Source: Psychrobacter sp. FDAARGOS_221
Lineage (GTDB): Bacteria > Pseudomonadota > Gammaproteobacteria > Pseudomonadales > Moraxellaceae
NCBI RefSeq assembly: GCF_002313155.2
Contig: NZ_NWFK02000001.1
Coordinates: forward strand, 930,001-994,000
Length of the DNA: 64,000 nt
Direction: 5' to 3'
Made by a program: the position numbers and the translations under genes. Shown here piece by piece: positions 52,985-63,031 of the stretch; positions within the stretch are counted from its first letter, which is position 1; each line of letters opens with the position of its first letter. The notes beneath the pieces are model-generated. The model ran no database searches, was not told where the DNA came from, and worked only from the letters and a program-made list of their open reading frames with translations.

Positions 52985-53416
52985 TTAGCCATTCATAGAA
53001 GGCAAACGTTTGAGTAACTTAAATAGCCACACATTGATTAAAAACAGCAAAATAAGATCGATGCCATAGACCCACAGCACACTAATGCCACTGTCATAAA
53101 ATCTTGAAAACAGCGTCACCCCACTGGCACCCAAATAAATTAGGCTTAGCATACTACTGACCAATAGCGCATAGGCTGATTTTCCAGTCACCATCCAAGG
53201 GGTAATAATCAGCGCTGGAATAAGCCATAACAGCTGCCAGGCAATACCGCCAATGATGTTCGGCTCTGTCGCCAACAACAATCCTAATAATATGGGCAAG
53301 CCCGCCATTCGATATAGCAACCAAATGAGCCATCCCATGCGTAGCTTTGACTGCATTTGCTTGATGGCCATTTGATTTTCAGCGCTATTGGGGTCAATCC
53401 CTTTATTTTTTGCCAT
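52985..53416 (-). CDS. DUF2069 membrane protein
   Basis: A 143-residue protein with four helices (about 32-50, 57-75, 82-102, 112-134). It is the usual companion of wrbA in gammaproteobacteria. Only the tail segment YGIDLILLFLINVWLFKLLK is clearly family-like by eye; the call leans on position. It starts three bases after the wrbA stop, with wrbA upstream, so the two form an operon. Function unknown. Confidence 0.72.
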   Translation of the reverse strand: MAKNKGIDPNSAENQMAIKQMQSKLRMGWLIWLLYRMAGLPILLGLLLATEPNIIGGIAWQLLWLIPALIITPWMVTGKSAYALLVSSMLSLIYLGASGVTLFSRFYDSGISVLWVYGIDLILLFLINVWLFKLLKRLPSMNG

Positions 53417-53419
53417 GAC

Positions 53420-54058
53420 TTAAGACCAGTTTGCTTGAGACAAAGCTTTGGCTGCTTGCGCAATGCGTTTACCCTGCGCGACTGCCAATGCTCGCTCATC
53501 TTGACTCATCGGATGATCATGCGCGGTGCCACTGACGTGTGTCGCCCCATAAGGTGTGCCGCCACGATTGGTTCGACCAAGCTCAGGATTGGCATAAGGT
53601 AAGCCCATCATAATCATGCCATGGTGTAGTAGCGGCATCATCATGGTCAGCAAGGTTGTTTCTTGACCGCCATGCATAGAGCCGGTGCTGGTAAACACGC
53701 AAGCAGGTTTGTTTTGTAAATTGCCTGCCAGCCATAAAGTGACGGTGTTGTCCCAAAAGTGCTTCATCGATGCGGCCATATTACCAAAGTGGGTTGGGCT
53801 ACCCAATGCCAAACCGGCACAGTTTTTGAGATCTGCCATCGTACAATATAAGTCGCCCTCATCCGGGATGGCCGGTTTAATCTCTGTGGTTTCTGCTGCC
53901 ACCGTGGGTACCGTACGAATACGTGCTGTCATGCCAGCATCTTCAATGCCTTGTGCAATAGCGTATGCCAGCTCTTTGGTGGTCCCATGTTGTGAGTAAT
54001 ACAACACCAACACATAGTTTGATGCTTTTGATGCCGTACTGGCGGTTTGAGTTGTCAT
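53420..54058 (-). CDS. wrbA: NAD(P)H:quinone oxidoreductase WrbA-like flavoprotein
   Basis: A flavodoxin-fold FMN enzyme that reduces quinones by two electrons. The 212-residue protein has VLYYSQHGTTKELAYAIAQG (FMN phosphate loop) and GSPTHFGNMAASMKHFWDNT, then GGQETTLLTMMMPLLHHGM, all WrbA-typical. The frame opens to 54184 but the ATG at 54058 with GGAG upstream gives the family length. It is co-transcribed with the DUF2069 gene and divergent from the YihY gene. Confidence 0.92.
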   Translation of the reverse strand: MTTQTASTASKASNYVLVLYYSQHGTTKELAYAIAQGIEDAGMTARIRTVPTVAAETTEIKPAIPDEGDLYCTMADLKNCAGLALGSPTHFGNMAASMKHFWDNTVTLWLAGNLQNKPACVFTSTGSMHGGQETTLLTMMMPLLHHGMIMMGLPYANPELGRTNRGGTPYGATHVSGTAHDHPMSQDERALAVAQGKRIAQAAKALSQANWS

Positions 54059-54255
54059 AGTTCGGTTATCTCCAAGGTAAATATAAGCCAAGCGTTGACC
54101 AATTTTCGTCATTTGATCGGCGTCATTTTTTTCAAACGACATTCCGTTGTTAACTTTAAGTGATATCATATCATTTTGACACAAACAAACAGCACAATTA
54201 GTATGGCAATTTTTGTTAAACTAGCCCCCTTGTTCACTACACTGACCTAGATACT

Positions 54256-55830
54256 ATGGAAAAACTACTCAAAAAACTGCCCTTTTATGACCACACTTGG
54301 TTTAGTTTTTTACGCTTTTTAGTCCGTCACTTTCTAGAGGACAACTGCCAACAAAAAGCCGCCTCTCTGACTTATACCACTTTGTTATCTATCGTACCTA
54401 TCTTGACGGTATTATTGATGATTTTGTCGTCAGTACCGGCACTAGAGTCTGTACGTGAACAAATCTCACAGGTGATTTATTCTAATTTGCTGCCGCAATC
54501 AAGCCTACAGGTCAGCGAATATCTAAATAACTTTGCTGAAAAATCGAGCAACTTGACCGCTATTGGTGCCATGGTGTTATTTGTCACCACCATCATGACC
54601 TTGACTACCATTGAACGCGCATTTAACCAAATTTGGCGTGTCGAAGAACGCTCTGGTGGCCTAAAAAGTATTTTGCGTTATTGGACCATTATTACCTTAG
54701 GTCCTTTGGTATTGGGCACCGCTTTTATCGCCTCAAGCGCGGTACAAAGCTTAAGTCTGTTAAATAAACAAGTGGCAGGCTACGGCATTGATTGGTCATT
54801 TTGGGTACAAGTGATTTCCTTTGCAGTGACAGTTGCTGGCTTTATCGGGATGTATTGGTTTATTCCAAAAGCACGTGTGCCATGGAAAACTGCGGCTATT
54901 GCCGGTGTATTTGTCGCCGTGGTGTTTGAGCTATTAAGAAACGTATTTGGCTTAATCATGAGCAACTTTACCAGCTATGAAGCCATCTATGGGGCTTTTG
55001 CTGCTTTCCCTATTTTGCTGTTATGGATTTATATGTCTTGGAACCTAATCTTATTAGGGGTCGAGATTAGCTATACATTGACCATTTTTGCCAGTGGTGA
55101 AGTACATCCACGTCATCCATTAATCAGTTTGTTGGACATGCTTAACTTATTACATGAGCGTTATCAGCAAGGTCAATGCGCCAAAGAACAAGAACTACGC
55201 GATGTATTAGGTCGCAAAGAGCTACCTAAATGGTTTACCTATCTTAACTATCTTAAGCAAAATGAGCTGATTACCGCCACCTCTGATGGCGAGTATGTGT
55301 TGAAAAAAGATTTGCACAATCTAACCTTGTGGGACTTTTATCGCACCCTACCCTATCCGCTACCGATTAAAAATGAACTCGATGACGTCAAATTAAATAC
55401 CGAACAACCTGGCGTTAAGCTGCTACTCGACCGCTTAGAGCATACAGAAGCTTATGTGCGCAAAGAGTTGGATATTCCTTTGTTTGACATCTTTAGTCAA
55501 AGTCAGGCAATGGGTAAGAACCACAGCTTATTTGCCGATACCCGCAATCATGCAGAGTCTGCAAACGATAATGGCCATAGCGATGATGATTCGACGCCTG
55601 AAGCTGAGTCTTATGATCCTCATGAAGAAGTGGTCACCGATAATAATAACCGCGAAGCTATCATTCCTCAAGATACCAATACTGACGCCGCATCAGAGCA
55701 GCAAACAGCTGCTGAAGCAGATGGCGCTAAAAAGGCAGGTAAATCAGGACTACTGGGTACCCTATTCTCTCATCACAACGATAAACCGGTGATTACAGAG
55801 GATGACAATCCCAAAAAATCTGGTGACTAA
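54256..55830 (+). CDS. YihY/BrkB-family inner-membrane protein with a long C-terminal tail
   Basis: A polytopic membrane protein once labelled ribonuclease BN. Residues 1-290 hold about six helices with DNCQQKAASLTYTTLLSIVP, TTIERAFNQIWRVEERSG and WIYMSWNLILLGVEISYT, the family core. A soluble part (290-420) resembles the winged-helix-like tail, and residues about 430-524 are acidic and rich in Asp, Glu, Asn and Ser, with KKAGKSGLLGTLF near the end. E. coli YihY (290) lacks this tail. Function unknown. The ribosome site is weak. Confidence 0.83.
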   Translation: MEKLLKKLPFYDHTWFSFLRFLVRHFLEDNCQQKAASLTYTTLLSIVPILTVLLMILSSVPALESVREQISQVIYSNLLPQSSLQVSEYLNNFAEKSSNLTAIGAMVLFVTTIMTLTTIERAFNQIWRVEERSGGLKSILRYWTIITLGPLVLGTAFIASSAVQSLSLLNKQVAGYGIDWSFWVQVISFAVTVAGFIGMYWFIPKARVPWKTAAIAGVFVAVVFELLRNVFGLIMSNFTSYEAIYGAFAAFPILLLWIYMSWNLILLGVEISYTLTIFASGEVHPRHPLISLLDMLNLLHERYQQGQCAKEQELRDVLGRKELPKWFTYLNYLKQNELITATSDGEYVLKKDLHNLTLWDFYRTLPYPLPIKNELDDVKLNTEQPGVKLLLDRLEHTEAYVRKELDIPLFDIFSQSQAMGKNHSLFADTRNHAESANDNGHSDDDSTPEAESYDPHEEVVTDNNNREAIIPQDTNTDAASEQQTAAEADGAKKAGKSGLLGTLFSHHNDKPVITEDDNPKKSGD

Positions 55831-55889
55831 TGTTAGAGACAGCTTTTAAACTTGAGTATCACTCTTAAAAAAAGGAATCACGCCCACTT

Positions 55890-57155
55890 ATGCAGCATGC
55901 AACCAGCCTCAGTGTTTTTGAAATCGGTGCCATATTCTTAAGCATCACTGCTTTATTAGCCTATATCAATAAGCGCTTTATTGGCTTGCCGACCAGTATC
56001 GGGGTTATGACCATCTCCTTGATACTGTCTATCTGCGCAATCTTTTTGGGCGTGTTAGGCTTTGATCAGCTGATTGATTATGAAAAAGGCTTGTTGGCTA
56101 AGCTTGATTTCACCGAGATTTTGCTTGATGGCATGCTATCCATGCTGTTGTTTGCAGGCTCGCTGCATATCAATTTAGGCGACTTACGCACTTATAAACT
56201 GCCGATTGCCATCTTGGCCTGTATTGGCACTGTGCTGTCTTCGTTATTGATTGCCACCGCTATTTATTACATCCTACCGCTGATTGGATTTGAGATTGGT
56301 TTTATTTGGTGTTTGTTATTTGGTGCATTAATTTCACCCACGGACCCTATTGCGGTGATGGGTATCTTAACCTCCGCTGGCGCACCCAAAAGCTTAGAGA
56401 CAGTGATCGCTGGCGAATCATTATTTAATGATGGTGTTGGCGTGGTTATTTTCGTGGTACTGCTTGGCATTTTGAGCAGTGGCACCATCCCATCGACTGG
56501 CGATATTGCGCACACCTTAGCGGTTGAAGCCGGCGGCGGTATCCTATTCGGTTTGGTGCTTGGTAGCATTTTATATTACATGCTCAAAAGTATTAACAGC
56601 TACCAAGAAGAAGTATTACTGACTTTGGCCGGTGTATTGGGCGGCTACTCATTGGCCAGCTACTTTCACTTATCTGGGCCATTGGCAATGGTCATGATGG
56701 GCTTAATGCTGGGCAACCACGGCCGCACCTATGCCATGAGTGATGAAACTCGGCTACATGTGGATTTGTTCTGGGAATTAATTGACGAGATTTTAAATGC
56801 TATCTTATTCGTTTTGATTGGATTAGAGATAGTGACCATTGCCTATTCGGGCAACTTATTTATCGCAGCCGCTATCGCCATTGTCATTGCCTTGGTCGCT
56901 CGCTTTATGGTGGTCGGCCTAACCACCAGAACATTACGCCATCAGCTAAATTTACCGGTTGGCGCATGGAAAGTTCTGACTTGGGGCGGTTTGCGAGGTG
57001 GCATCTCGGTGGCCTTGGTGCTACAGCTACCCATTGGCATGGAACGTGACGTACTACTGGCCATGACCTATGCCATTGTTATCTTCTCTATATTAATTCA
57101 AGGGCTTACGATAGGCAGAGTAACGCGCAGTATCAGACCACTGAGCCAAGCCTAA
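55890..57155 (+). CDS. Na+/H+ antiporter, CPA1 family (NhaP type)
   Basis: A sodium-proton antiporter in the inner membrane, 421 residues with about 12 helices. The motifs LISPTDPIAVMGILTSAGAP (transport-site Asp pair region), GESLFNDGVGVVIFVVLLGI and TWGGLRGGISVALVLQLP are characteristic of CPA1 NhaP-type antiporters. The C-terminus is short, without the TrkA-C domain of CvrA. It lies 59 bases after the YihY gene and is convergent with a GNAT gene. Confidence 0.9.
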   Translation: MQHATSLSVFEIGAIFLSITALLAYINKRFIGLPTSIGVMTISLILSICAIFLGVLGFDQLIDYEKGLLAKLDFTEILLDGMLSMLLFAGSLHINLGDLRTYKLPIAILACIGTVLSSLLIATAIYYILPLIGFEIGFIWCLLFGALISPTDPIAVMGILTSAGAPKSLETVIAGESLFNDGVGVVIFVVLLGILSSGTIPSTGDIAHTLAVEAGGGILFGLVLGSILYYMLKSINSYQEEVLLTLAGVLGGYSLASYFHLSGPLAMVMMGLMLGNHGRTYAMSDETRLHVDLFWELIDEILNAILFVLIGLEIVTIAYSGNLFIAAAIAIVIALVARFMVVGLTTRTLRHQLNLPVGAWKVLTWGGLRGGISVALVLQLPIGMERDVLLAMTYAIVIFSILIQGLTIGRVTRSIRPLSQA

Positions 57156-57208
57156 GAACTGTTCCTGATCAGCTAGCTCTAATGAACTAAAAATGCGTCA
57201 GTTAGCGC

Positions 57209-57820
57209 TTAACTGTTATTGGCCGGCACTACTGATTTACCCAACATCACCACATCAGCGACAAAGGTTTGCATATCACACACCTGCGGCATTGTGCCCC
57301 AAGTTTCAAATCCAAACTTGCTAAACAACGCCAGACTTGGCTGATTATGCGAAAAAATCAGCGCTAAGATGTTGCGAATGCCTAACTGTGGTGCCTGTGT
57401 TAACATCCATTGCAGAAATAAGCTTGCCAGCCCACGACGGTGATACTGCTGATGCACATAGATGCTAATTTCGGCACTGATATCATAAGCAGGTCGACTT
57501 TTGAAATCACTAAAACAGCCCCAAGCCATCACAGTGCCGCTGTCATTTTTGAGCACATAAATAGGACGTATTGGGCGCTGCAAATGCATCTCAAACCAAG
57601 GCTGCCTATCTGCGACAGTCACTTCGATTAAGTCAGCCGTTGATTTTTTGGTTAAAATACTTTGATTATAAATGGTAACTATTTGCTCTAAATCAGCTTG
57701 CTTAGCAAGCGCTATACTAAAAGCCATGCCAGTGCTATCGTGACCGTCATATAAGTTGTCTGTATCAGTTTCTACTCTATCGGTATCACAGGTATAGTTA
57801 GCTTCTTTATCTAATGGCAT
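57209..57820 (-). CDS. GNAT-family N-acetyltransferase
   Basis: A 203-residue cytoplasmic acyltransferase. The acetyl-CoA-binding motif A is visible as ISIYVHQQYHRRGLASLFLQ (Q/RxxGxG/A type), and the PAT-like opening segment FSIALAKQADLEQIVTIYNQ follows a 30-residue hydrophilic extension. It most resembles phosphinothricin acetyltransferase-like proteins; a real substrate cannot be deduced. The frame opens at 57883, but the ATG at 57820 has AAGGA eight bases upstream. It is convergent with the antiporter gene. Confidence 0.83.
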   Translation of the reverse strand: MPLDKEANYTCDTDRVETDTDNLYDGHDSTGMAFSIALAKQADLEQIVTIYNQSILTKKSTADLIEVTVADRQPWFEMHLQRPIRPIYVLKNDSGTVMAWGCFSDFKSRPAYDISAEISIYVHQQYHRRGLASLFLQWMLTQAPQLGIRNILALIFSHNQPSLALFSKFGFETWGTMPQVCDMQTFVADVVMLGKSVVPANNS

Positions 57821-58060
57821 CTGCGTTATCCTTAAAATGGGTGGTAGCAGTATTACAACTTGCGACATTACAACCTGCAACATTGCTCAGCGATTAATGT
57901 TCAACAGCCCAGGTTCGTTTTACACTATAATGGGTTTATAATTCTGCGGTATATATTCTATACTGAACGAACATGAGTAGCGATACCCATTTTAATTGAC
58001 TAATTTACTGACTACCGCATCGCTGGTACACCCCTTTATTATGTTTATAAACAAGGCTTT

Positions 58061-59155
58061 ATGAAAACAATATTTTTAGACTTAGACCAACTTCACACGC
58101 TAACTGGCCATGAGGCACTGACTAAGCCTAGTGCATTAACCATAGGTAACTTTGATGGGGTGCATCTGGGCCATCAAGCCATGCTAACTCAGCTACATGA
58201 CACAGCCAAAGCTCAGCAGTTGGCCACTATGGTGATGATTTTCGAGCCTCAACCACGTGAATATTTTGCGCAGTTAAAAGCAGATCCTCAATCGGCGCCT
58301 GCTCGATTAAGCTCGCAAGATGAAAAGTTAGCATTACTTGCAGAGCTTGGTATAGATACGGTAGTCGTTGCTAAATTTGATGATCGTTTTCGCTCTTTGT
58401 CAGCCACTGAATTTGCCGACTTACTGACCAGCAAGCTTAATGTGAAGTCTTTGGTGCTCGGTGATGACTTTAAGTTTGGCCACGATCGAACCGGTGACAG
58501 TGAGTTTTTGCGTCGTTACGGACTGCCAGTGACTAACTTACAAACCGTGACTGATACCGATGCCGCTGCTGCCCATGCAAATCAGCTTGATGGCAGTGAC
58601 AGCTCGGACCTGCAGATTTTAGATGACCGTATTAGCTCAACCCGCATTCGTGAGCTACTTGAAGTAGGTGATTTAACCACTGCCAACCACTTGCTAAACC
58701 GAGATTACAGCATTACGGGCAGCGTTATTGGCGGCGATAAGATAGGTCGTACTTTAGACTTCCCCACTGCTAATATTGAATTAAATCGAGTCCGTCCTGC
58801 ACTACATGGTGTGTTCGGGGTTGATGTGGTTGTATTAGATGAATCCGGCGCAGTCATCGCTGATGCCTTTGAGCAGCTTGCTGAAGACAACCAAACTGGC
58901 ATCGCCGGCTTACGTCCTTCTAGCTTATTTGGTACCGCTAATATCGGTATCCGCCCTACCCTTGATAAGCCACAAGAATGGCGCCTTGAGGTATTCTTCC
59001 CTGAGTTTTCTGGCAGCTTATATGGCAAAACTCTAAATATCAGGTTCTTACATCATCTTCATGCTGAGCGTAAATATGATGGCCTAGAAGCACTTAAAGC
59101 GGGTATCAAACAAGATGTTGAAGACCTTATTAATTGGCGTCAACAAGCGGATTAG
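58061..59155 (+). CDS. ribF: Bifunctional riboflavin kinase/FMN adenylyltransferase
   Basis: RibF makes FMN and then FAD from riboflavin. The N-terminal adenylyltransferase has the nucleotidyl motif GNFDGVHLGHQAML (residues about 29-42), VLGDDFKFGHDRTG and the ISSTRIRELL motif. The C-terminal kinase (about 225-360) has GRTLDFPTANI and the Mg-binding Thr-Asn pair. At 364 residues it is longer than E. coli RibF (313): extra segments around 170-190 (Ala/Asp-rich) and 270-290 are unusual. AAGG precedes the ATG. No FMN riboswitch is visible. Confidence 0.94.
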   Translation: MKTIFLDLDQLHTLTGHEALTKPSALTIGNFDGVHLGHQAMLTQLHDTAKAQQLATMVMIFEPQPREYFAQLKADPQSAPARLSSQDEKLALLAELGIDTVVVAKFDDRFRSLSATEFADLLTSKLNVKSLVLGDDFKFGHDRTGDSEFLRRYGLPVTNLQTVTDTDAAAAHANQLDGSDSSDLQILDDRISSTRIRELLEVGDLTTANHLLNRDYSITGSVIGGDKIGRTLDFPTANIELNRVRPALHGVFGVDVVVLDESGAVIADAFEQLAEDNQTGIAGLRPSSLFGTANIGIRPTLDKPQEWRLEVFFPEFSGSLYGKTLNIRFLHHLHAERKYDGLEALKAGIKQDVEDLINWRQQAD

Positions 59156-59217
59156 AGTTTACTAAAATCGTTCACCCCCAATAGTTGAACATCAAGATAT
59201 CCGCTACCGCAATAACG

Positions 59218-60459
59218 CTAATTAGCATCATTACTTATAATTTCGACAACATCGGAGGCTGCATTAAAGCAGCTTTCGATACGCCCTCCTTCATCACACC
59301 AGTCTCCTGTCACAATCCATTGCCGTTTATGATCAACATAAGCACGTTGCTGTGTGGGTGCGCATGACTCCACTGACTCTTGCAGCGCTTGAGATGCTGC
59401 CAATTGAGTCGATGCATAGCGCCAGCGATGACAGTCTATATGTACTGGCGCAGACACCTGGTCCCAACCCAATATCTGTTTTGTCGCCGCCAACATCTTA
59501 TCTTGCACTGTATCAAGTTCGTCATCGACATGTGCTTGAGCCCAGATATTTGAAGCATGAATGGTTACGCTTGGTAACAGTGACTCACGGCCTGGCTTGT
59601 GATGTTCAATAAAGACTCGATCCAATATCGAATCCTCACCATTAGCGCCACTGTTTTCAACTTGTAACACATCCCAATTGCCGGACTGTAGCGAATCAGG
59701 CAATGAACTTTGATCATTCCATCCGAGCATCAGGGTATAGCAGGCCAACATGTTTGGTGACTTGATGGCTTGGGTATACTCAAACTTGGTTTGTGCAACC
59801 AATTCGATGGCTTGAGCCTGAGGCGCAGTGCAAATCACCCAATCAAACACGCCTAGCACATTGCCCTGCTCATCAAACAATGTCGTTGCACAATCACCAT
59901 GTTCACTATCTATGCTGGATAGAGCCGATTCGGTTAACGCAGCAACTTTGGTTTTATAATAAATATCAGTGAATTGTAATGTTTTGGCAATTTTACGCCC
60001 AAGGCTGGTCATCTTTGCACAGCTGATATAGCGCGGTTGTTCAGCCGACCATTGACCTGTTACTTCAATCGCATTTGCGACACCTTGTGACTGACTGATT
60101 TCACCTTTGTTTAATGCAATCGATGCGGTGCGTGCCAGCCACGGCTGGACGACTTCTGCCTCCAACCAAGGTTGTAAATAATGTCTAAATGCCTCGGTTT
60201 TTGCGGTAAAAAATTGCGCGCCAAAGTCAAACTGCCACATCTGCTGTTGCTCATTGGCTTGCTTGTAACGTGTTGCTAAACGGCCCACACCCGCCGACTT
60301 TTCAAATATGGTCAGCTCAATAGAACAATTATTTTTAAGGCTGTATTGTTCCAATAAGCTTGCCGTTATCAGTCCCGTCAGCCCGCCACCTATAATGGCA
60401 ACTTGCAGACTATTTTCTTGCTTTGCTTTAAGAGGCTGCTTAGGTGTTGTTGTTATCAT
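59218..60459 (-). CDS. FAD-dependent amine-oxidase/renalase-like protein
   Basis: A 413-residue flavoprotein. FAD motif VAIIGGGLTGLITASLLEQY lies near residue 17, then EKSAGVGRLATRYKQ and FDFGAQFFTAKTEAFRHYL. This last motif and the C-terminal VTGDWCDEGGRIESCFNAAS follow the COG3380/renalase group, which oxidises abnormal isomers of NAD(P)H. Identity beyond the group is unclear. It is convergent with ribF, and about 280 bases from acs on the same strand. Confidence 0.85.
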   Translation of the reverse strand: MITTTPKQPLKAKQENSLQVAIIGGGLTGLITASLLEQYSLKNNCSIELTIFEKSAGVGRLATRYKQANEQQQMWQFDFGAQFFTAKTEAFRHYLQPWLEAEVVQPWLARTASIALNKGEISQSQGVANAIEVTGQWSAEQPRYISCAKMTSLGRKIAKTLQFTDIYYKTKVAALTESALSSIDSEHGDCATTLFDEQGNVLGVFDWVICTAPQAQAIELVAQTKFEYTQAIKSPNMLACYTLMLGWNDQSSLPDSLQSGNWDVLQVENSGANGEDSILDRVFIEHHKPGRESLLPSVTIHASNIWAQAHVDDELDTVQDKMLAATKQILGWDQVSAPVHIDCHRWRYASTQLAASQALQESVESCAPTQQRAYVDHKRQWIVTGDWCDEGGRIESCFNAASDVVEIISNDAN

Positions 60460-60641
60460 AATAAAGGTAAGCCTAAATGGTTGGTCAAAATAAAGAGTAA
60501 GATGGGGGTAAGCTAAGATGGTTCAAAGTAAATCAATCAGCCATTATGACAAACTGCATACCATTAAAACAGCAGTAATATAACTCCATAAGCACCTATC
60601 AATAAGTGCCCATCAATATATGCAATAAATGTATGCTAAAT

Positions 60642-60678
60642 AAAAAAACACTGCCTTATTAAATAGGCAGTGTTTTTT
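60642..60678. terminator. Terminator after acs
   Basis: AAAAAACACTGCCT and AGGCAGTGTTTTTT form a perfect 14-pair stem with an eight-base loop, flanked by A and T runs, about 60 bases past the acs stop. Confidence 0.92.
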
Positions 60679-60736
60679 ATGTTATCTATATCAACCTGTA
60701 CTTTTAAAACAGATTGAACAGAGTCTAGGCCGGTAT

Positions 60737-62695
60737 TTAACCGTTTGCTCGACCTGCTTTGACCGTTTCAATTAATTGCTCAATCACGCTAGAGTCCGCC
60801 AAGGTCGAAAGATCGCCTAAGCCATCATACTCGCCTGCCGCTAACTTACGTAGAATACGGCGCATGATTTTACCTGAACGTGTCTTAGGTAGTGCATCGA
60901 CAATATAAATCGCATCTAAGCTGGCAATAGGACCAATTTCACGGCGTACATGTAAGTTTAGATCAGAGCGTAATCTAGCGCTGTCTTCCTCATCATTTCT
61001 TAGAATGATATAAGCACAGATACCCTCACCTTTTAACTCATGCGGCATACCGACAATCGCTGTCTCAGCCGCAGCTGGATGCGATACCAATGCACTTTCA
61101 ATCTCAGCGGTACCAATACGGTGTCCCGATACGTTCAATACGTCATCGACACGTCCTGTAATCCAGTAGTGACCATCTTCATCTCGCATGGCACCATCAC
61201 CAGTGAAGTAGCTGCCTGGATAAGTGCTGTAATAGGTCTCTAAGAAGCGCTTGTGGTCGCCGTAAATAGTACGCATCTGACCTGGCCAACCATCGTTAAT
61301 AATCAGGTTACCAGCAGCAGCATCTTCAAGCTCATGGCCATCAGAGTCGACAATGGCAGGCTTAATACCATATAGCGGATTCATTGCCGCACCTGGCTTC
61401 ATTTCCACCGTATTTGGCAGAGGCGCCATCAAGATACCGCCAGTTTCTGTCTGCCACCAGGTATCAACGATTGGGCAACGTCCTTCACCGACCACTTGAT
61501 AGTACCAGTCCCAGGCTTCAGGGTTGATCGGCTCGCCTACTGTACCTAACAGGCGCAGGCTTGAGCGGTCTGATTCACGGACATAGGCATCGCCCTCTTT
61601 CATCATGGCACGAATGGCTGTCGGTGCGGTATATAAGATACTGACATCATGCTTATCAATGATTTGACCGATACGTGCCCAAGTTGGATATTGAGGCACA
61701 CCTTCGAACATAACGGTAGTCGTACCATTGGCCAACGGCGCATAGGTCACATAACTGTGTCCGGTAATCCAGCCCACATCTGCGGTACACCAAAATACGT
61801 CATCATTTTTGATATCGAACACATCTCTAAAAGTAGACAGCGCATAAGTAATATAACCGCCCGTGGTATGCACCACCCCTTTTGGCTTACCTGTTGACCC
61901 TGAGGTATACAGTAAGAATAAAGGATCTTCGGCGTTCATTGGCTCCGGCGGACAGTCTTCATTTGAGTTGTCGACTAGGGTGTGATACCACACGTCACGA
62001 CGACCACTCATAGGTACCGAGTTACCAGTGCGATGCACCACTATCACGCGCTCGATACATTGAGTACCGTCCACATCTAGGGCACGGTCAACATTGGCTT
62101 TAAGCTGGCTGTATTTGCCGCCACGTACGCCCTCATCGGCAGTAATAATTAGCTTGGCTTGGCTGTCAACAATACGACTGGCTAAGCTGTCTGCTGAGAA
62201 GCCGCCAAATACCACGGTATGAATCGCACCAATACGGGCACATGCCAGCATTGAGATGACGGCTTCTGGCACCATTGGTAGATATAAAACCACACGATCG
62301 CCTTTGCCAACGCCCATTTTGCGCATGGCGTTACCTAAGCGACATACTTCTGAGTGCAGCTCTTTAAAAGAAATAATTTTGTGTAGTGAAGGGTGATCAC
62401 CCTCCCAGATAATGGCGGGTTTATAAGGATTGTCTTTAAGATGACGATCAAGGCAGTTTACTGAGACATTGAGCTCACCGTCTTCAAACCACTTAATTTT
62501 GAAATCATCTAAATCATAATTGACGTTTTTGATCTTAGTCGGTTTTTTAATCCAATCAATCAGTTCAGCGCGCTCTGCCCAAAACGCTTCATTGTCTTCG
62601 TGTGAATTGATAGATTGTTGATAAGTTTTTGCATACTGCTCAGCATTGGTATTAGCTTGATCAGCAAACTCACGACTAATGGGGTATTGTTTCAT
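60737..62695 (-). CDS. acs: Acetyl-CoA synthetase
   Basis: It activates acetate to acetyl-CoA through an acetyl-adenylate. The 652-residue protein has the P-loop [19 protein letters not shown], the adenylate motif WWQTETGG, the hinge region [18 protein letters not shown], and [10 protein letters not shown] with the catalytic Lys609 that is acetylated for control in relatives. The length is exactly that of the E. coli enzyme. AAGGA lies before the ATG. It is monocistronic with a strong terminator. Confidence 0.97.
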   Translation of the reverse strand: MKQYPISREFADQANTNAEQYAKTYQQSINSHEDNEAFWAERAELIDWIKKPTKIKNVNYDLDDFKIKWFEDGELNVSVNCLDRHLKDNPYKPAIIWEGDHPSLHKIISFKELHSEVCRLGNAMRKMGVGKGDRVVLYLPMVPEAVISMLACARIGAIHTVVFGGFSADSLASRIVDSQAKLIITADEGVRGGKYSQLKANVDRALDVDGTQCIERVIVVHRTGNSVPMSGRRDVWYHTLVDNSNEDCPPEPMNAEDPLFLLYTSGSTGKPKGVVHTTGGYITYALSTFRDVFDIKNDDVFWCTADVGWITGHSYVTYAPLANGTTTVMFEGVPQYPTWARIGQIIDKHDVSILYTAPTAIRAMMKEGDAYVRESDRSSLRLLGTVGEPINPEAWDWYYQVVGEGRCPIVDTWWQTETGGILMAPLPNTVEMKPGAAMNPLYGIKPAIVDSDGHELEDAAAGNLIINDGWPGQMRTIYGDHKRFLETYYSTYPGSYFTGDGAMRDEDGHYWITGRVDDVLNVSGHRIGTAEIESALVSHPAAAETAIVGMPHELKGEGICAYIILRNDEEDSARLRSDLNLHVRREIGPIASLDAIYIVDALPKTRSGKIMRRILRKLAAGEYDGLGDLSTLADSSVIEQLIETVKAGRANG

Positions 62696-63031
62696 AACAT
62701 AAAGTCCTTTTTATGATAATTGTCCTGAAAATCAGGTGTTCCTTAACAGCAACTTTAATTAATCAGTGGTATCATTGACCGCTGGTAATTAAAGCAAAAA
62801 AATAATAAATGGCTATCGCGTACAGAGTATATCCTTACCCTAATACGTTCTATTGCGTCATTTAATTTTGCTTTTATCTATAATTTAGATAGCCCAGTAC
62901 TATTTGTACTAAATTTTGATACAGTTGTAAACTGTTGTTTTGTCTAAAACTATAGTAAATATCTCGCAAATACCTTTTGAAAAACACTAAAAGACTGACG
63001 GCAACACAACCTCCATACCTTTCAACTACCC
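62696..63031. other. Divergent intergenic region between acs and the YhiN-like gene
   Basis: About 340 AT-rich bases that should hold both promoters. No strong operator or hairpin is seen apart from a CCTGAAAATCAGG dyad about 30 bases upstream of acs. Confidence 0.6.
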
